Assembly: GCA_945861635.1 (NCBI GenBank)
Contig: CAMAWH010000037.1
Location: 1-47,706, forward strand
DNA from: Klebsiella pneumoniae
GTDB taxonomy: Bacteria > Myxococcota_A > UBA796 > SXON01
Reading direction: 5' to 3'
Length of the DNA stretch: 47,706 nucleotides
Shown: piece by piece, positions 16,601 through 24,248 of the stretch
Numbering within the stretch: the stretch's first letter is position 1
How the letters are laid out: each line of letters starts with the position of its first letter
The notes under the pieces: model-generated
Database searches by the model: none
What the model was told of the DNA's origin: nothing
Seen by the model: only the letters and a program-made list of their open reading frames with translations
Position numbers and translations under genes: made by a program

Positions 16601-18052
16601 ATGGACGCCTCTCCCTCCCGCCTGCCTGCAGCGGCCGATCCTGCCCGCCGCCTCTGGTCCCCGATCACGATCCGCGTGGCGTGGGAGCTTGTTCGGTCTG
16701 GCGTTCGATTGCGCCCGGCTACGTTGCGGGCCGCCCGAGAGCACGCGCTTTGGCGGATACCGACGAACGCGGGCGTCGCAGAAGCAGAAGCAATTGCGTC
16801 GGCCGCAGTAGAGGAATACCTGGCTCGAACGTCAGGTCGGTACGCGCGCGTCGAGCCGGATCCCGACATCGACATCCTTCCCACGCCGGCGTGGCGTGCG
16901 GCTATCGTCGCCGCGGCGGAGCCGCTCCACGACGCGATTTTGCGGCTGCACTACGCCGACGGCTTTGCGTTTGATGAGGTGCAGCGCCGCTTCGGCTTGA
17001 GTGAGCCCATTGTCCGCGCCGCACGAGAGGCGGTTCGGGAACTCGCGCGCGCCGTCGTCGCGGAGGACGGCGTGTCGACGATGGGTTGGGACAATGCACG
17101 GTTGGACCGCCTGATCGTCCGCATCGCCAACGCAGCGGGAGACACCTGCCCGGGGCCGGGCGGTCTCGGCACCGACGCGGGCCGCGCGCATGGCGAGCAT
17201 TGCCCGCGTTGCAGCCGCGCGCTGCGCCTTTTCCGGGAAGGCGTGCTTTCTCCCAGTGACTTGTTTCCGCCGGAGGGCGCGCCGTGTTTACCGTCGGACA
17301 CCGTTGACATCGCGTGTGTCCTGCTGCACCCGGACGCCCGTAAACACATGCGGACGCTTTCACGCACCTTTCCCGACGCGCGTCGGATTGGGGAGGACGC
17401 GCTGCTCACCCAGGGAGAGGGCATGGAGGCGTTGCTTACGGAGCTGGCGGAGGCGGGAACGCCGCCGCCTGCGCACCTGCGCGTGGTACGGCGGCGCGCG
17501 CCTGGGCGGTGGACGGACCGCGCCGTGCTTGGCCCGGCGCCCGACATGCTTCGTGCGGAGGCAATGGCGTTGGCTTGGGGTGAAGTACGAGGCATTGCCG
17601 GTCTTCCGGAGGCGCTCCCGCCCCCGCCATCGGCGGCGCGTTGGTGGACGGCGGCGGTGCTCGGATTGTTGGTAGCGGCCGCAGCGGGTGCCTGGGCCGC
17701 CCTCCCGCCCATCGCCGCGCCCGATGTCGAACTCACCGCCCGCGCCGACCGCGGAACGTTGGTGTTCGATGTCGATGATGCGGCGTTTGTGGACGTCCTT
17801 TCGGTGCACGGCCTGACGCCGACGCTGGCGTTCCACAGCGAAACCGCTGGGGACAAGGGCACGCTTTCAACGGGAGATGGTCGGTATCGGGTGCACGGCG
17901 CCCCGACGTCCACTCCCGTCTGGATCGTCATCGCCGCTCGCTCCCGCCTCGATGACACGGCCATCGTTGCGCAGGCCGCCGCCAACGTGGAAGACGCCGT
18001 GTCCCGCTTGCGCGCGCGCTACCCCGGCGCGGCGGTCAAGCTGGTGCGTTAG
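16601..18052 (+). CDS. membrane-anchored sigma region 4-like / zinc-finger fusion protein
   Basis: A 483-residue protein. Residues ~110-150 (DAILRLHYADGFAFDEVQRR and the following helix) read like region 4 of an ECF sigma factor: a short helix, turn, and recognition helix. No region 2 is recognisable in the ~90 residues before it. At 197-204, HGEHCPRC is a HxxxCxxC zinc anti-sigma (ZAS) motif. A single membrane helix is at about 348-370, followed by a ~110-residue Val/Thr/Asp-rich domain that should be periplasmic. Sigma and anti-sigma elements on one chain suggest a membrane-bound regulator. -10-like TACCTT at 16572-16577 and the palindrome at 16558-16569 lie upstream. Confidence 0.7.
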   Translation: MDASPSRLPAAADPARRLWSPITIRVAWELVRSGVRLRPATLRAAREHALWRIPTNAGVAEAEAIASAAVEEYLARTSGRYARVEPDPDIDILPTPAWRAAIVAAAEPLHDAILRLHYADGFAFDEVQRRFGLSEPIVRAAREAVRELARAVVAEDGVSTMGWDNARLDRLIVRIANAAGDTCPGPGGLGTDAGRAHGEHCPRCSRALRLFREGVLSPSDLFPPEGAPCLPSDTVDIACVLLHPDARKHMRTLSRTFPDARRIGEDALLTQGEGMEALLTELAEAGTPPPAHLRVVRRRAPGRWTDRAVLGPAPDMLRAEAMALAWGEVRGIAGLPEALPPPPSAARWWTAAVLGLLVAAAAGAWAALPPIAAPDVELTARADRGTLVFDVDDAAFVDVLSVHGLTPTLAFHSETAGDKGTLSTGDGRYRVHGAPTSTPVWIVIAARSRLDDTAIVAQAAANVEDAVSRLRARYPGAAVKLVR

Positions 18053-18061
18053 GCCCAAAAA

Positions 18062-18517
18062 ATGTCCGTCACTCCCCTCGACATCCTTCAAAAGCAGTTC
18101 GGGCCGGCCCGCAAGGGTGGCTACGAGCCGGACGAGGTCCATCGCTTTCTGGACGACCTGCGGGAGAGCCTTGAGGCCGTCCTGCGGGAAAACCTGCGCC
18201 TTCGCGAAGAGTTGGTCGGTCGCGACGATGAGTTGGCGGCTTTGCGCTCGGAAGCCGGGGAGATCAAGGATGCGCTGGTGATGGCGCGTCGGATGGTCAC
18301 CGAAATGGAGACAACCGCGCGTCGTGAGGCGGACTTGATCGTTGGAGAGGCGCGCCTGGAAAGTGAGCGCATCCTCGCGAGCGTGTACGACGAAGAACGC
18401 CAGCTTCAGGAGCACCTGATGCGGCTGAAGTCCGCGCGCATGCACCATCTTGCGCAGCTGCGGGCGGTGCTTTCCGCCCAGGCGAGGATGCTCGATGAGC
18501 TCGAACCCAGCGAATAG
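18062..18517 (+). CDS. DivIVA-domain coiled-coil protein
   Basis: A 151-residue protein. The N-terminal TPLDILQKQFGPARKGGYEP followed by DEVHRFLDDLRESLEAVL matches the DivIVA domain (an Ile/Phe-containing start, then GYDxxEVDxFL). The rest is a long coiled coil (ENLRLREELVGRDDELAALR and on). DivIVA-type proteins bind curved or polar membrane and recruit partners. It precedes and overlaps the DUF167 gene, an order seen in proteobacterial yggT-divIVA-yggU clusters. The Arg18-like membrane residue cannot be assigned confidently. Confidence 0.88.
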   Translation: MSVTPLDILQKQFGPARKGGYEPDEVHRFLDDLRESLEAVLRENLRLREELVGRDDELAALRSEAGEIKDALVMARRMVTEMETTARREADLIVGEARLESERILASVYDEERQLQEHLMRLKSARMHHLAQLRAVLSAQARMLDELEPSE

Positions 18518-18803
18518 CGCTCGGCCCGCCACGCTGTCCGTACGGGTTCAGCCGGGGGCGCGGGAGGACACAGTGGAGTGGGTGGAATCGCGCGGGTGGC
18601 TGGTTCGCGTCACCGCGCCGCCCGTCGATGGAAAGGCGAACGACCATTTGTGCGGCTTCCTCGCACGGGATGTGCTGGGCGTCGCGCCGAGCTGTGTCCG
18701 CGTTCATCGGGGCGGGTCGGGCCGAATCAAGGTGCTGCACATCGATCTCGGGAAAGAGCGCGTGGAGTCGGCCTTTCGGGCGTGGGTCGCGGCACATGCC
18801 TGA
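18495..18803 (+). CDS. DUF167 (YggU-type) protein
   Basis: A 102-residue protein taken from ATG 18495, which overlaps the DivIVA stop by 23 bases; GAGG at about 18482 is a possible ribosome site. The family core is complete: LSVRVQPGAREDTV, VRVTAPPVDGKANDHL and the GGSGRIKVLHI strand correspond to the V-P-A-N-x-G-R-K-x-K pattern. The frame is open upstream, but the earlier residues do not fit the family. Biochemical role unknown. It overlaps the following PHP gene by 8 bases. Confidence 0.9.
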   Translation: MSSNPANSARPATLSVRVQPGAREDTVEWVESRGWLVRVTAPPVDGKANDHLCGFLARDVLGVAPSCVRVHRGGSGRIKVLHIDLGKERVESAFRAWVAAHA

Positions 18804-19593
18804 GCGCCGCCTCGACCTGCACATGCATTCCGACCGTTCGGACGGGCGCTATCCAGCAGAGGAGGTGCTCCGGCGCGCGTCTCTGGGCGGTCTGGATGTC
18901 ATCGCCCTTGCGGATCACGATCTGCCGGCCGTGCTGGCGGCTGGGGATCACGTTGTCGAAGGGCGCACGGTGCGCGTGTTGGCAGCCGCCGAGGTGTCCG
19001 GCAATCACGACGGGCGCGAGTTCCACCTGCTCGTGTATTTTCCAGGAAAAATGCCGGAAGATTTTTCCGCGTTCCTCCGACATCGCGCGGCCCTCCGTGC
19101 CAAGCGGTACGACGACGCCATTTCCATTCTGGGGGTGCCGTTGCCGCCGTCCGACGCCGAAGCGCAGTCGGGGGCTCGCTCGCTCACGCGCCATCATCTG
19201 TTCAGGGCGCTCATGGCCACCGGCACGGTCACCGAGCAGGAAGCGTGGCGGAAGCTGGGAGGTTCGACGGTCGTGCCGCTGATCGACCTGACCTTTTTGG
19301 ACGCGATTCGCACGGCGCGCGCCGCTGGCGCGTACACGTCGTGGGCGCACCCCTCGCTCGCGGACGCCCAACGCCACGTGGCGACGTTTGCTGCCGCGGG
19401 CCTGCAGGCGTTGGAGGGCATTCGGCCGACGCTTGACCGCTCCGCGCGGAACGGGTTGAAGAAGCTGGCGAAAAAGCACCATCTCGCCCTCACCGGCGGC
19501 AGTGACTGGCACGGCTGGTGGCAGGGCGAATTGGGTCAGTTCGCGTTCACGGGCGAATTTGCGGACTCGTTTTCGGCGCAGCTCGGGTTGTGA
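18796..19593 (+). CDS. PHP-domain metal-dependent phosphoesterase
   Basis: A 265-residue protein from ATG 18796, inside the end of the DUF167 gene. The PHP metal-site motifs are in order: HMHS (His9, His11) and SDG, LADHD, EVSGNHDGREFH, WAHPS and SDWHG. These bind a two- or three-metal centre that hydrolyses phosphoesters such as 3'-5' bisphosphates or histidinol phosphate. The protein is of normal size for stand-alone bacterial PHP enzymes. The stop overlaps the next gene (GTGA). The exact substrate cannot be told from sequence alone. Confidence 0.9.
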   Translation: MPERRLDLHMHSDRSDGRYPAEEVLRRASLGGLDVIALADHDLPAVLAAGDHVVEGRTVRVLAAAEVSGNHDGREFHLLVYFPGKMPEDFSAFLRHRAALRAKRYDDAISILGVPLPPSDAEAQSGARSLTRHHLFRALMATGTVTEQEAWRKLGGSTVVPLIDLTFLDAIRTARAAGAYTSWAHPSLADAQRHVATFAAAGLQALEGIRPTLDRSARNGLKKLAKKHHLALTGGSDWHGWWQGELGQFAFTGEFADSFSAQLGL

Positions 19594-20381
19594 CTGCAGC
19601 CATCGTAAGCGGTGACTCGCTTGTGATCGGCGGCGGCCTTGTTGGTGGCGCCCTTGCGCGCGCGGAGATTGCGGCCGGGCGGCGGGTCACGATTGCTTCG
19701 CGCCTCCCGCGCGACCAGGCGGGATTGTGGCGTCGCTTTCACATCGGCGACGAGCCGGTGTGGCGTGGGCATCCGGAGCGGGTTTTTGTCGCCGTGGCGC
19801 CACAACGGGGAGAGGTTGCAAGTGCGACGTGGGGGCCGCCGCTCGTCAAGCTCATCGCCCGGCTCGCGCCATCTCCCGTCGTGCTGGTCGGTCCGACCGG
19901 TCGGGGAGAGGCCGCGCTGGACGCGTTTGACAGGGTTGTCGGCGAGCTTTCGATCGTCACGCGGGTGGCCGTCCTGCGTGTGCCGCCGATCTTCGGTGCC
20001 GAGGATCGCTTGTGCTGGCCGGCGGCGTCGGAGCTTCGGGTGGGCGCGGTTGCGCGTGTGCCTCGCTCACTTCCCGATACGCGCCCGCTTGCGTTGGAGG
20101 ACATCGTTCGGGTTGCGACGCGCCTCTGTGGCCAAGGCGGAGACTGGTCTCTTGGGGGTGCCGAACACCTTGACCTTCCGACGATGATGGCGGCATTGGT
20201 GGCGCGTTTCGGCGGAACCTGGCGCACGCGCTGGACGCTCGGGGCCTGGCGTGCCGACGAATTGCGGCGGGCGCGTGCTCAGTCCGGCGTCCCGGGCGAA
20301 TGGGACGACGAGCGCTTCGGACCCAGGACTTCCTTCGCGACTTGGGCCGGACGCTTGCCGGGGCCCACCCGGCGGCGATAA
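19590..20381 (+). CDS. Rossmann-fold NAD(P)-binding protein, SDR/epimerase-like
   Basis: A 263-residue protein starting at GTG 19590, four-base overlap with PHP. VIGGGLVGGALARAEIAAGR is a GxGxxGxxxA nucleotide-binding motif and RRVTIASRLP gives the second strand. No YxxxK triad is obvious, so it may bind a cofactor without standard SDR catalysis. Later ALEDIVRVATRLC matches the helix where RmlD-like proteins have a DVADA motif, so it may be a distant relative of the RmlD-like gene at 7.8-8.5 kb. It is the fourth member of a tightly overlapped run. Confidence 0.72.
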   Translation: MTAAIVSGDSLVIGGGLVGGALARAEIAAGRRVTIASRLPRDQAGLWRRFHIGDEPVWRGHPERVFVAVAPQRGEVASATWGPPLVKLIARLAPSPVVLVGPTGRGEAALDAFDRVVGELSIVTRVAVLRVPPIFGAEDRLCWPAASELRVGAVARVPRSLPDTRPLALEDIVRVATRLCGQGGDWSLGGAEHLDLPTMMAALVARFGGTWRTRWTLGAWRADELRRARAQSGVPGEWDDERFGPRTSFATWAGRLPGPTRRR

Positions 20382-20424
20382 GCCTGCGGCTCAGGATTTC
20401 CCTGATCCGTTCCGGAGCGTTCCC

Positions 20425-20742
20425 ATGGCCGATACCCGCGAGTTCTTCGAAAAGTACATGCCCGAGAAGCTGATCGCCAATCCGGCGCTCGTCGCTTCGG
20501 TCAAGGCGATATTCCAGTTTGACGTCACCGGCGCCGGTTCGTGGTCGATCGACCTGCTCAATCCCCCGGGCGCCGTCACCGAAGGCGCAACGGCGGGCGC
20601 GGGCTGCGTCATCACCGTTGCCCAGGAAGACTGGGAGAAGTTGCTGGACAATCCCGGCCTGGGCATGCAGCTTTTCATGACGGGCAAGCTCAAGGCCAGC
20701 AACATCGGCTTGGCCATGCAGCTACAGAAGATTCTGGCGTAA
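20425..20742 (+). CDS. SCP2-like sterol/lipid-binding protein
   Basis: A 105-residue protein from ATG 20425, GGAG ribosome site at about 20414. It has the SCP2 fold signature: ANPALVASVKAIFQFDVTGA, a W-containing strand (GSWSIDLLN), then ITVAQEDWEKLLDNPGLGM and the ending LFMTGKLKASNIGLAMQLQK, where G-K-L-K-x-x-G is the most conserved part. Bacterial stand-alone SCP2 proteins bind acyl chains or sterol-like lipids. It lies 43 bases after the Rossmann gene and converges on a PlsC-like acyltransferase, so a lipid role is plausible but not shown. Confidence 0.88.
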   Translation: MADTREFFEKYMPEKLIANPALVASVKAIFQFDVTGAGSWSIDLLNPPGAVTEGATAGAGCVITVAQEDWEKLLDNPGLGMQLFMTGKLKASNIGLAMQLQKILA

Positions 20743-20763
20743 TTTCGGGGCTTGGGCGCCGTC

Positions 20764-20896
20764 GGGGCGAGATGGCACCGCGGTTGTTCCCAGCGACCGG
20801 CAAGGCGCCGAAGTCGAGATGGAGGGCGTCCCGGTTGCGCCAGGCAACTGGGGAGGCCGCCCATGTCGAGATGGAGGGCTTCGCGGTTCCGGGCGG
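20764..20896. repeat. short imperfect tandem repeat in the SCP2/PlsC gap
   Basis: GTCGAGATGGAGGGC occurs at 20813 and again at 20865, 52 bases apart, each followed by a similar CGGTT segment; a weaker third copy (GCGAGATGG, then CGGTT) starts near 20767. This 155-base gap has no gene of its own on either strand. The function is unknown. Confidence 0.4.
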
Positions 20897-21643
20897 TCAC
20901 ACTTCGTTCGAGAGCACCGGACCGCATGCGTCCGCCGCGCCCACCGCCACCCACCCCCGCATGAGCCCTTCGACGTCCGCGGCAAACGCAACAACGTCGG
21001 TGCGCCCCACCGATGGAATTGGCGGCATGATGCGCACGCGCACGTCACCGGGCTCCCCCCACCAGCGGCCCGCCGGCATCAACTTCCCGGCTCCTTCCAC
21101 GACAACGGGCAGGATCGGCGCGCCCGTCGCCATGGCCAGCCGGAACGCACCCAGCTTGAATTTTCCGAGGCCTCCGTCGTGACCGCGTGTGCCCTCGGGC
21201 GCTAAGATTATCGTGTACGAATTTCGCGTGCAGGCCGCGATCACGCGGTCCAGCGAGGCCTGCGTCTGCTCGTGGTCGCCGCGATCAACGAAGACCTGAC
21301 CGAGTGACCACCACATCACGTTGAAAAACGGGAGCCAGCGCGTCTCTCCCTTCACGAAGCAAAGAGGATTCGGCGGCCCGAGCGCTCCGATAATCGGCAT
21401 ATCGAGAACGCTTGTGTGGTTCGCGATCAGTACGACCGTCCGGCCCGGGACCAGATTCTCAGCCCCCATGACGGTGAGTCGCACGCCGCCGAGCGCGAGC
21501 GACGTCCGGCCCCAGAACCTCGGCCAGCCGTTCGTCAGCGGAATTGCGGCCAGCCCGAACGTCGCGAGCGCAAACACGCTGACGATCGCGAAAGTAGCGA
21601 GGCTGTATGCACCCACCAACACGGTGAGGAGGCGCGGGATCAC
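20897..21643 (-). CDS. 1-acyl-sn-glycerol-3-phosphate acyltransferase (PlsC-like)
   Basis: A 248-residue protein. Two hydrophobic segments lie in the first 40 residues. The acyltransferase HX4D motif is NHTSVLD (His76, Asp81), the substrate-binding block is FPF/FVDRGDHEQ near 118-125, and APEGTRG (Glu150) is the third motif. These transfer an acyl chain to lysophosphatidic acid or another lyso-lipid. Length is normal. It is followed on the same strand by the ferritin-like gene (33 bases), and with SCP2 and GMC nearby this forms a neighbourhood with several lipid-related genes. Confidence 0.93.
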   Translation of the reverse strand: MIPRLLTVLVGAYSLATFAIVSVFALATFGLAAIPLTNGWPRFWGRTSLALGGVRLTVMGAENLVPGRTVVLIANHTSVLDMPIIGALGPPNPLCFVKGETRWLPFFNVMWWSLGQVFVDRGDHEQTQASLDRVIAACTRNSYTIILAPEGTRGHDGGLGKFKLGAFRLAMATGAPILPVVVEGAGKLMPAGRWWGEPGDVRVRIMPPIPSVGRTDVVAFAADVEGLMRGWVAVGAADACGPVLSNEV

Positions 21644-21676
21644 GCGACGCCCAACGACCAGCTTCCGGCCTTTCCC

Positions 21677-22162
21677 CTACGCCGCCGCCCACTTCTTCTC
21701 GGCGCTCGCCAATACGTTTCGGTGTGCCTTGTCCTCTTCCGCCATCTTCTGCAGCAGATCGCCGAAATCGGGGTACGCTTTGAAAAATTGAGTTCGCCCG
21801 TGCAATTCTGCGGCGTTCTCTTCTACCCGACGCGCGGTCCGCAATGCCTCGCCGATCGCAATGCCGTCACGCTCAGCACGCTCCCGCGATCCCTTCACTT
21901 CCGCTAGAAACGCGCGCGCCTCGTCCTCCTCGACGTCAAACGTCTGTTCTCCCGCGGGCGCCATCCCCGACAAGGCCGTCTGGTGGATGCGAATCGACGC
22001 CGCGTGGTAGCGCTCGGCCTCCGCGTATAGGCGCCAGAAGTACACCATCTCGTGATTCTTGGCGAACGTCTTGGCGTACACCTCATACAGCGCCGCGCAT
22101 TCCAACTCGATGGCAACCGCCAACTCGAGCACGTCCTGGGTCGAAGAAGCCATGGGATTCAC
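21677..22162 (-). CDS. ferritin-like / rubrerythrin-like di-iron protein
   Basis: A 161-residue four-helix protein from GTG 22162 (ATG 22153 is equally possible). The di-iron ligand pattern is visible: IELECAALYEVY on helix 1, ERYH (ExxH) on helix 2, EENAAELH on helix 3, and EEDKAH on helix 4. There is no C-terminal rubredoxin zinc ribbon, so it is a ferritin-like domain alone, which could act as a peroxidase or iron-binding protein. -10-like TAGACT (22181 to 22176 on the minus strand) gives a very short leader. It is 16 bases downstream of the GMC gene. Confidence 0.8.
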   Translation of the reverse strand: MNPMASSTQDVLELAVAIELECAALYEVYAKTFAKNHEMVYFWRLYAEAERYHAASIRIHQTALSGMAPAGEQTFDVEEDEARAFLAEVKGSRERAERDGIAIGEALRTARRVEENAAELHGRTQFFKAYPDFGDLLQKMAEEDKAHRNVLASAEKKWAAA

Positions 22163-22178
22163 CGAGAATGGCCGCAGT

Positions 22179-23714
22179 CTAATGCAACCCGCCGCCCCAC
22201 GCGCGCCCCGCGACGGCGTCCGACACCACGTCCGACAAAGCGTAGACCGTGAGCTGTGGATTCACCCCCGACGCGCTCGGAAACAACGAGGCATCGGACA
22301 CATAAAGATTCGGATACGCCCACACCCGGCCGGAAGGGTCCACGACGTCGCGATCGGGCGAAGATCCCATGCGGCACGTTCCCATTTGATGGAAACAGAA
22401 CATCCCCAGTTCGCCGGGGGCGTGGCCGGCGTCGGCCAGTTTAGCGAAATCCGACGGTTTGCGCAGGATCAATCGGCGCGTGTGGCCTGTGAATACTGCC
22501 GCGGCGCCGGCTGCCAGATACGCCTCCGCTGTTCGCGCAATCGCGTCTTTCATCCGACGCGCATCCCCATCGGAGAGCGTCCAGTGGACCTCCGGGCGGG
22601 TGGCGCCGGCGCGCACCACGCCCGCGTCGTGATCGCGGAGGAGCACGCCCGTGGCGGCGAATTCATTGTACCGGGCGAAATCTTTTTGGCGTTCGACACC
22701 GAACCCAGGGAGAATCGTGGACGTGATGCCGGGGGGCGCGCCGATGCCCTCGATGAGCGCGTCCGTCGGATGTTCGTTCAGCACCCACGAAAACTCGCCG
22801 ATGTAGTAGCCCTGCTTGATGCCCTCGTAGTTGGCGATTCTCTCCCCCGGGAAGTGGCCGACGACGGGGGTGGCTGGGTGCACCCACAGGTTCTTTCCGA
22901 TCTGTCCGGATCGGTCTTCCGCCTCGCTGGACAGCAGCAGATGGGGGGTCTGAATCGACCCTCCGCTTACGACGACACAGTCCGCGTCCACCGTGAACGT
23001 GCCGCGCGACTGGCGATCCTCGCCGAGAAGGTGGCCCTCGACGCCGATGGCCCGTCCGTTGGCGAAGCGCACGCGGTCCACCCGACACTCCGTGTACAGG
23101 CGTGCCCCCTTTGCGGTGGCCATGGGAATGAAGGTGAGCGCGGCCGATTGCTTGGCGTTGTAGCTGCATCCAAGGTCGCAGAAACCGGAGCCGAAACAGT
23201 TTTTCGCGTTGCGATGGAAGGTATCGCCCTTCCAGCCCATGGCCTCGGCACCAAGTTTCAACTTGAGGTTGTTGGCATTGAGCTGGGCAGGGTCCATCTT
23301 GGCGACGTGCAGGATTTCCTCGATGCGCTCGAAGCGGGGCCGCATGCGTTCGGGCGCCATTTCAGGAAGATCGTGCCGGTCTTTCCAAAGGTTCAACAAG
23401 CGATCCGGCGTGCGGAAACAGTCGAGATAGTTCACGACCGTGCTGCCGCCGACCGCGCGGCCATGCAGAACGGCCATCGCGCCGTTTTCCGTAGCGCGAA
23501 GGCCCGCTTCCCAGTATAGCTTCCGCATCATTTCGCCTTCACGCTGCGTGAAGTCGGTGGCCCGGTAGTAGGCGCCGGTTTCAAGCATCAGCACGTCGAG
23601 GCCCGCCGCCGCGGCCCGCTCCGCCACGATGCTACCGCCCGCGCCCGTGCCGACGATGACGACCTGGGCTTTGAGCTGCAGCGGCCCCGCCAGCGTGCTG
23701 CCCGCGACCATCAT
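22179..23714 (-). CDS. GMC-family FAD oxidoreductase
   Basis: A 511-residue protein. The start is ATG 23714 because it overlaps the upstream stop (ATGA); the frame is open further back but gives only Arg/Pro-rich sequence. VVIVGTGAGGSIVAERAA is the FAD Rossmann motif (residues ~18-35), and GRAVGGSTVVNYLDCFRTP is the GMC signature-1 region. A Cys cluster (C-x5-C-x3-C in NCFGSGFCDLGC) and the C-terminal active-site region FHQMGTCRMG and NPQLTVYALSD place it with alcohol/sugar/sterol-type GMC dehydrogenases. The upstream Tat-exported small protein is a probable partner. The electron acceptor (cytochrome c subunit) is not in the window. Confidence 0.92.
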   Translation of the reverse strand: MMVAGSTLAGPLQLKAQVVIVGTGAGGSIVAERAAAAGLDVLMLETGAYYRATDFTQREGEMMRKLYWEAGLRATENGAMAVLHGRAVGGSTVVNYLDCFRTPDRLLNLWKDRHDLPEMAPERMRPRFERIEEILHVAKMDPAQLNANNLKLKLGAEAMGWKGDTFHRNAKNCFGSGFCDLGCSYNAKQSAALTFIPMATAKGARLYTECRVDRVRFANGRAIGVEGHLLGEDRQSRGTFTVDADCVVVSGGSIQTPHLLLSSEAEDRSGQIGKNLWVHPATPVVGHFPGERIANYEGIKQGYYIGEFSWVLNEHPTDALIEGIGAPPGITSTILPGFGVERQKDFARYNEFAATGVLLRDHDAGVVRAGATRPEVHWTLSDGDARRMKDAIARTAEAYLAAGAAAVFTGHTRRLILRKPSDFAKLADAGHAPGELGMFCFHQMGTCRMGSSPDRDVVDPSGRVWAYPNLYVSDASLFPSASGVNPQLTVYALSDVVSDAVAGRAWGGGLH

Positions 23715-24223
23715 GAGGGCTCCCCGAACCGCAGGGGGTTTACGGGCAGGCCAACGCGCCCGAGCCACGGACCCGGGTACCCGATGCTCTCCCATGTGGA
23801 GTCGCTCGTGTAGCAGTGCGCCAGGATCAACTGCCGGAGCGCGTTCGCGATGCCCCGGCGGAATTCCAGTGAGGAGTACAGCCAGTCTTCGTAGGCCGCC
23901 AGTTTTCCGGCCTCATCAAGGTCGATCCACGCGGAGAACGTCGGAACGAGGATGCGCGAAAGTTGATTGAACAAACCGGGAAGTTGAGCGATCAACGACT
24001 GCTTGTCTTCCGGGAGAAAGCCAATTGTCTCTTGAATCGCGGCCGCGATGTCCACCGTCAGGCCCGGCCCGTAGACGAACGCCGCCATGGCGTTGAGCAC
24101 GGCTCGATCGCCTTCGTCCAGCGTCGTGGTCGGCGGCGGCAGGGCCGCGCGCAACTCCAACGGCACCGCCAGAACCGCGGCGGCGCCCGACAAGGCGAGG
24201 AACTGACGACGGCTCGGCGGCAT
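23711..24223 (-). CDS. Tat-exported gluconate-dehydrogenase subunit 3-like partner of GMC
   Basis: A 170-residue protein. SRRQFLALSGAAAVLAVP is a twin-arginine signal peptide (Arg5-Arg6). The mature helical part (DEGDRAVLNAMAAFVYGPG, then an Asp/Glu-Leu-rich middle, ending in the Trp/Pro-rich YPGPWLGRVGLPVNP) fits the small subunit 3 family that accompanies GMC dehydrogenases. Stop and start overlap with the GMC gene (ATGA), so the two are translated together. The Tat signal on the small partner would carry the folded FAD subunit across the membrane, as in gluconate dehydrogenases; this is inference. Confidence 0.82.
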   Translation of the reverse strand: MPPSRRQFLALSGAAAVLAVPLELRAALPPPTTTLDEGDRAVLNAMAAFVYGPGLTVDIAAAIQETIGFLPEDKQSLIAQLPGLFNQLSRILVPTFSAWIDLDEAGKLAAYEDWLYSSLEFRRGIANALRQLILAHCYTSDSTWESIGYPGPWLGRVGLPVNPLRFGEPS

Positions 24224-24231
24224 GCCCCCCG

Positions 24232-24237
24232 AGGCTA
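24232..24237 (-). promoter_or_regulatory. -10-like TAGCCT for the GMC operon (near-leaderless)
   Basis: On the minus strand TAGCCT ends nine bases before the ATG at 24223, so initiation at the usual distance would fall at about 24225, on or next to the start codon. This gives the GMC operon its own promoter 26 bases downstream of the GldG-like stop. No -35 is recognised. Confidence 0.3.
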
Positions 24238-24248
24238 TCGCCGTCGGG

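Noticed and set aside
22059..23519. A 486-codon plus-strand frame opposite the GMC gene
   Set aside because: No domain or ribosome site; it runs through the middle of a clear FAD enzyme gene and the ferritin-like gene start.
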